Below are positions 7,093-7,407 of a stretch of 7,407 bases of DNA, one piece after another. The stretch is from the NCBI GenBank assembly GCA_003222065.1, contig QHUV01000285.1:1-7407 (forward strand). Direction: 5' to 3'. The DNA is from Gemmatimonadota bacterium (GTDB lineage Bacteria; Gemmatimonadota; Gemmatimonadetes; Gemmatimonadales; Gemmatimonadaceae). Position numbers and translations under genes: made by a program. The notes under the pieces were generated by a model. It was not told where the DNA came from and did not search any database. It saw only the letters and a program-made list of their open reading frames with translations. Numbering within the stretch: position 1 is the stretch's first letter; each line of letters starts with the position of its first letter.

Positions 7093-7407
7093 ATGAACGG
7101 TATGACCGCGGTTCCGCAGCAACGGATGGCGCTTGGACTCACGATCGTTCGCGTCGTCGTCGGCATCGTCTTCATCGCCCACGGCGCACAGAAGCTGTTC
7201 GGTTTTGGTCTGAGCGGTATCACGGGTGGCTTCACGCAGATGGGGGTACCGCTCCCGACCCTGTCGGCGCCCGTCGTGACGTTCGTCGAGCTCCTCGGCG
7301 GCATCGCTCTCGTGCTGGGTCTGTTCACGCGCATCGCGGCGATCCTCCTGGCGATCGACATGCTCGGCGCGATCGTTCTCGTGCATTTCAAGAACGGCTT
7401 CTTCCTG
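7093..7407 (+). CDS. DoxX family membrane protein, 3' end beyond the window
   Basis: The 105 codons present encode the N-terminal part of a DoxX-type integral membrane protein. Visible features are a first membrane helix at about residues 14-33 ending in the family motif AHGAQKLFGFG, a loop with TGGFTQMGVPLP, a second helix at about 58-77 (VELLGGIALVLGLFTR) and a third at about 80-98, followed by HFKNGFF. These motifs are typical of the family, whose members are small four-helix inner-membrane proteins. Some are linked to quinone or thiol redox chemistry, but most have no proven role. GAGG at 7081-7084, 8 nt upstream, supports the ATG at 7093; ATG 7102 is a possible alternative. A 60-bp gap separates it from the molybdoenzyme operon with no clear terminator, so co-transcription is possible but not shown. 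Confidence 0.88.
   Translation, partial: MNGMTAVPQQRMALGLTIVRVVVGIVFIAHGAQKLFGFGLSGITGGFTQMGVPLPTLSAPVVTFVELLGGIALVLGLFTRIAAILLAIDMLGAIVLVHFKNGFFL

Noticed and set aside
6523..7386. Long open frame on the minus strand (287 codons)
   Set aside because: It is antisense to the C-terminal part of the molybdopterin subunit and the DoxX gene, both with clear family motifs; its composition is charged and low in hydrophobics, with no fold signature.

Overview
The window is GC-rich DNA with tightly packed genes. It probably comes from a soil or aquatic bacterium with an outer membrane. The codon usage, the style of the signal peptide and barrel protein, and the many copies of the octamer GCCTAACG are consistent with Gemmatimonadota. 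That assignment is an inference and was not tested.

Layout. (1) Positions 1-272 hold no convincing gene, only a degenerate 14-bp tandem repeat at 54-95. (2) A plus-strand pair follows: a 101-aa protein with one membrane helix and a coiled coil (273-578), then, overlapping its stop codon, an HD-domain phosphohydrolase of the YfbR/HDDC2 type (575-1208). The HD gene is split by a one-base frameshift near 911-922. (3) A convergent minus-strand gene (3466 down to 1238) encodes a secreted patatin-like phospholipase fused to a predicted outer-membrane beta-barrel, a type Vd (PlpD-like) architecture. (4) Only 15 bp from its start codon, and divergent from it, begins a plus-strand operon for a three-subunit hydroxylating molybdoenzyme of the PaoABC/YagTSR class: 2Fe-2S subunit (3482-3982), FAD/4Fe-4S subunit (3987-4780) and molybdopterin subunit (4777-7032). 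(5) The window ends inside a DoxX-family membrane protein gene (from 7093).

How the parts fit. In the YagTSR class the large subunit oxidises an aldehyde or N-heterocycle at a molybdenum centre. Electrons then pass through two 2Fe-2S clusters in the small subunit to FAD (and a 4Fe-4S cluster) in the middle subunit. Here the middle subunit lacks its N-terminal FAD-binding part: about 60-70 residues are missing and the frame changes at about 4064. As written, the complex could not have a normal flavin site. With the HD frameshift there are two frame lesions in 7.4 kb, so either the assembly has errors or these loci are decaying.

I found no RNA gene, CRISPR array, insertion sequence or convincing intrinsic terminator. 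The observations most worth a second look are the FAD-subunit lesion, the over-represented octamer, the HD frameshift and the 15-bp divergent start-to-start spacing. I saw no clear sign of a wholly new multi-gene system.
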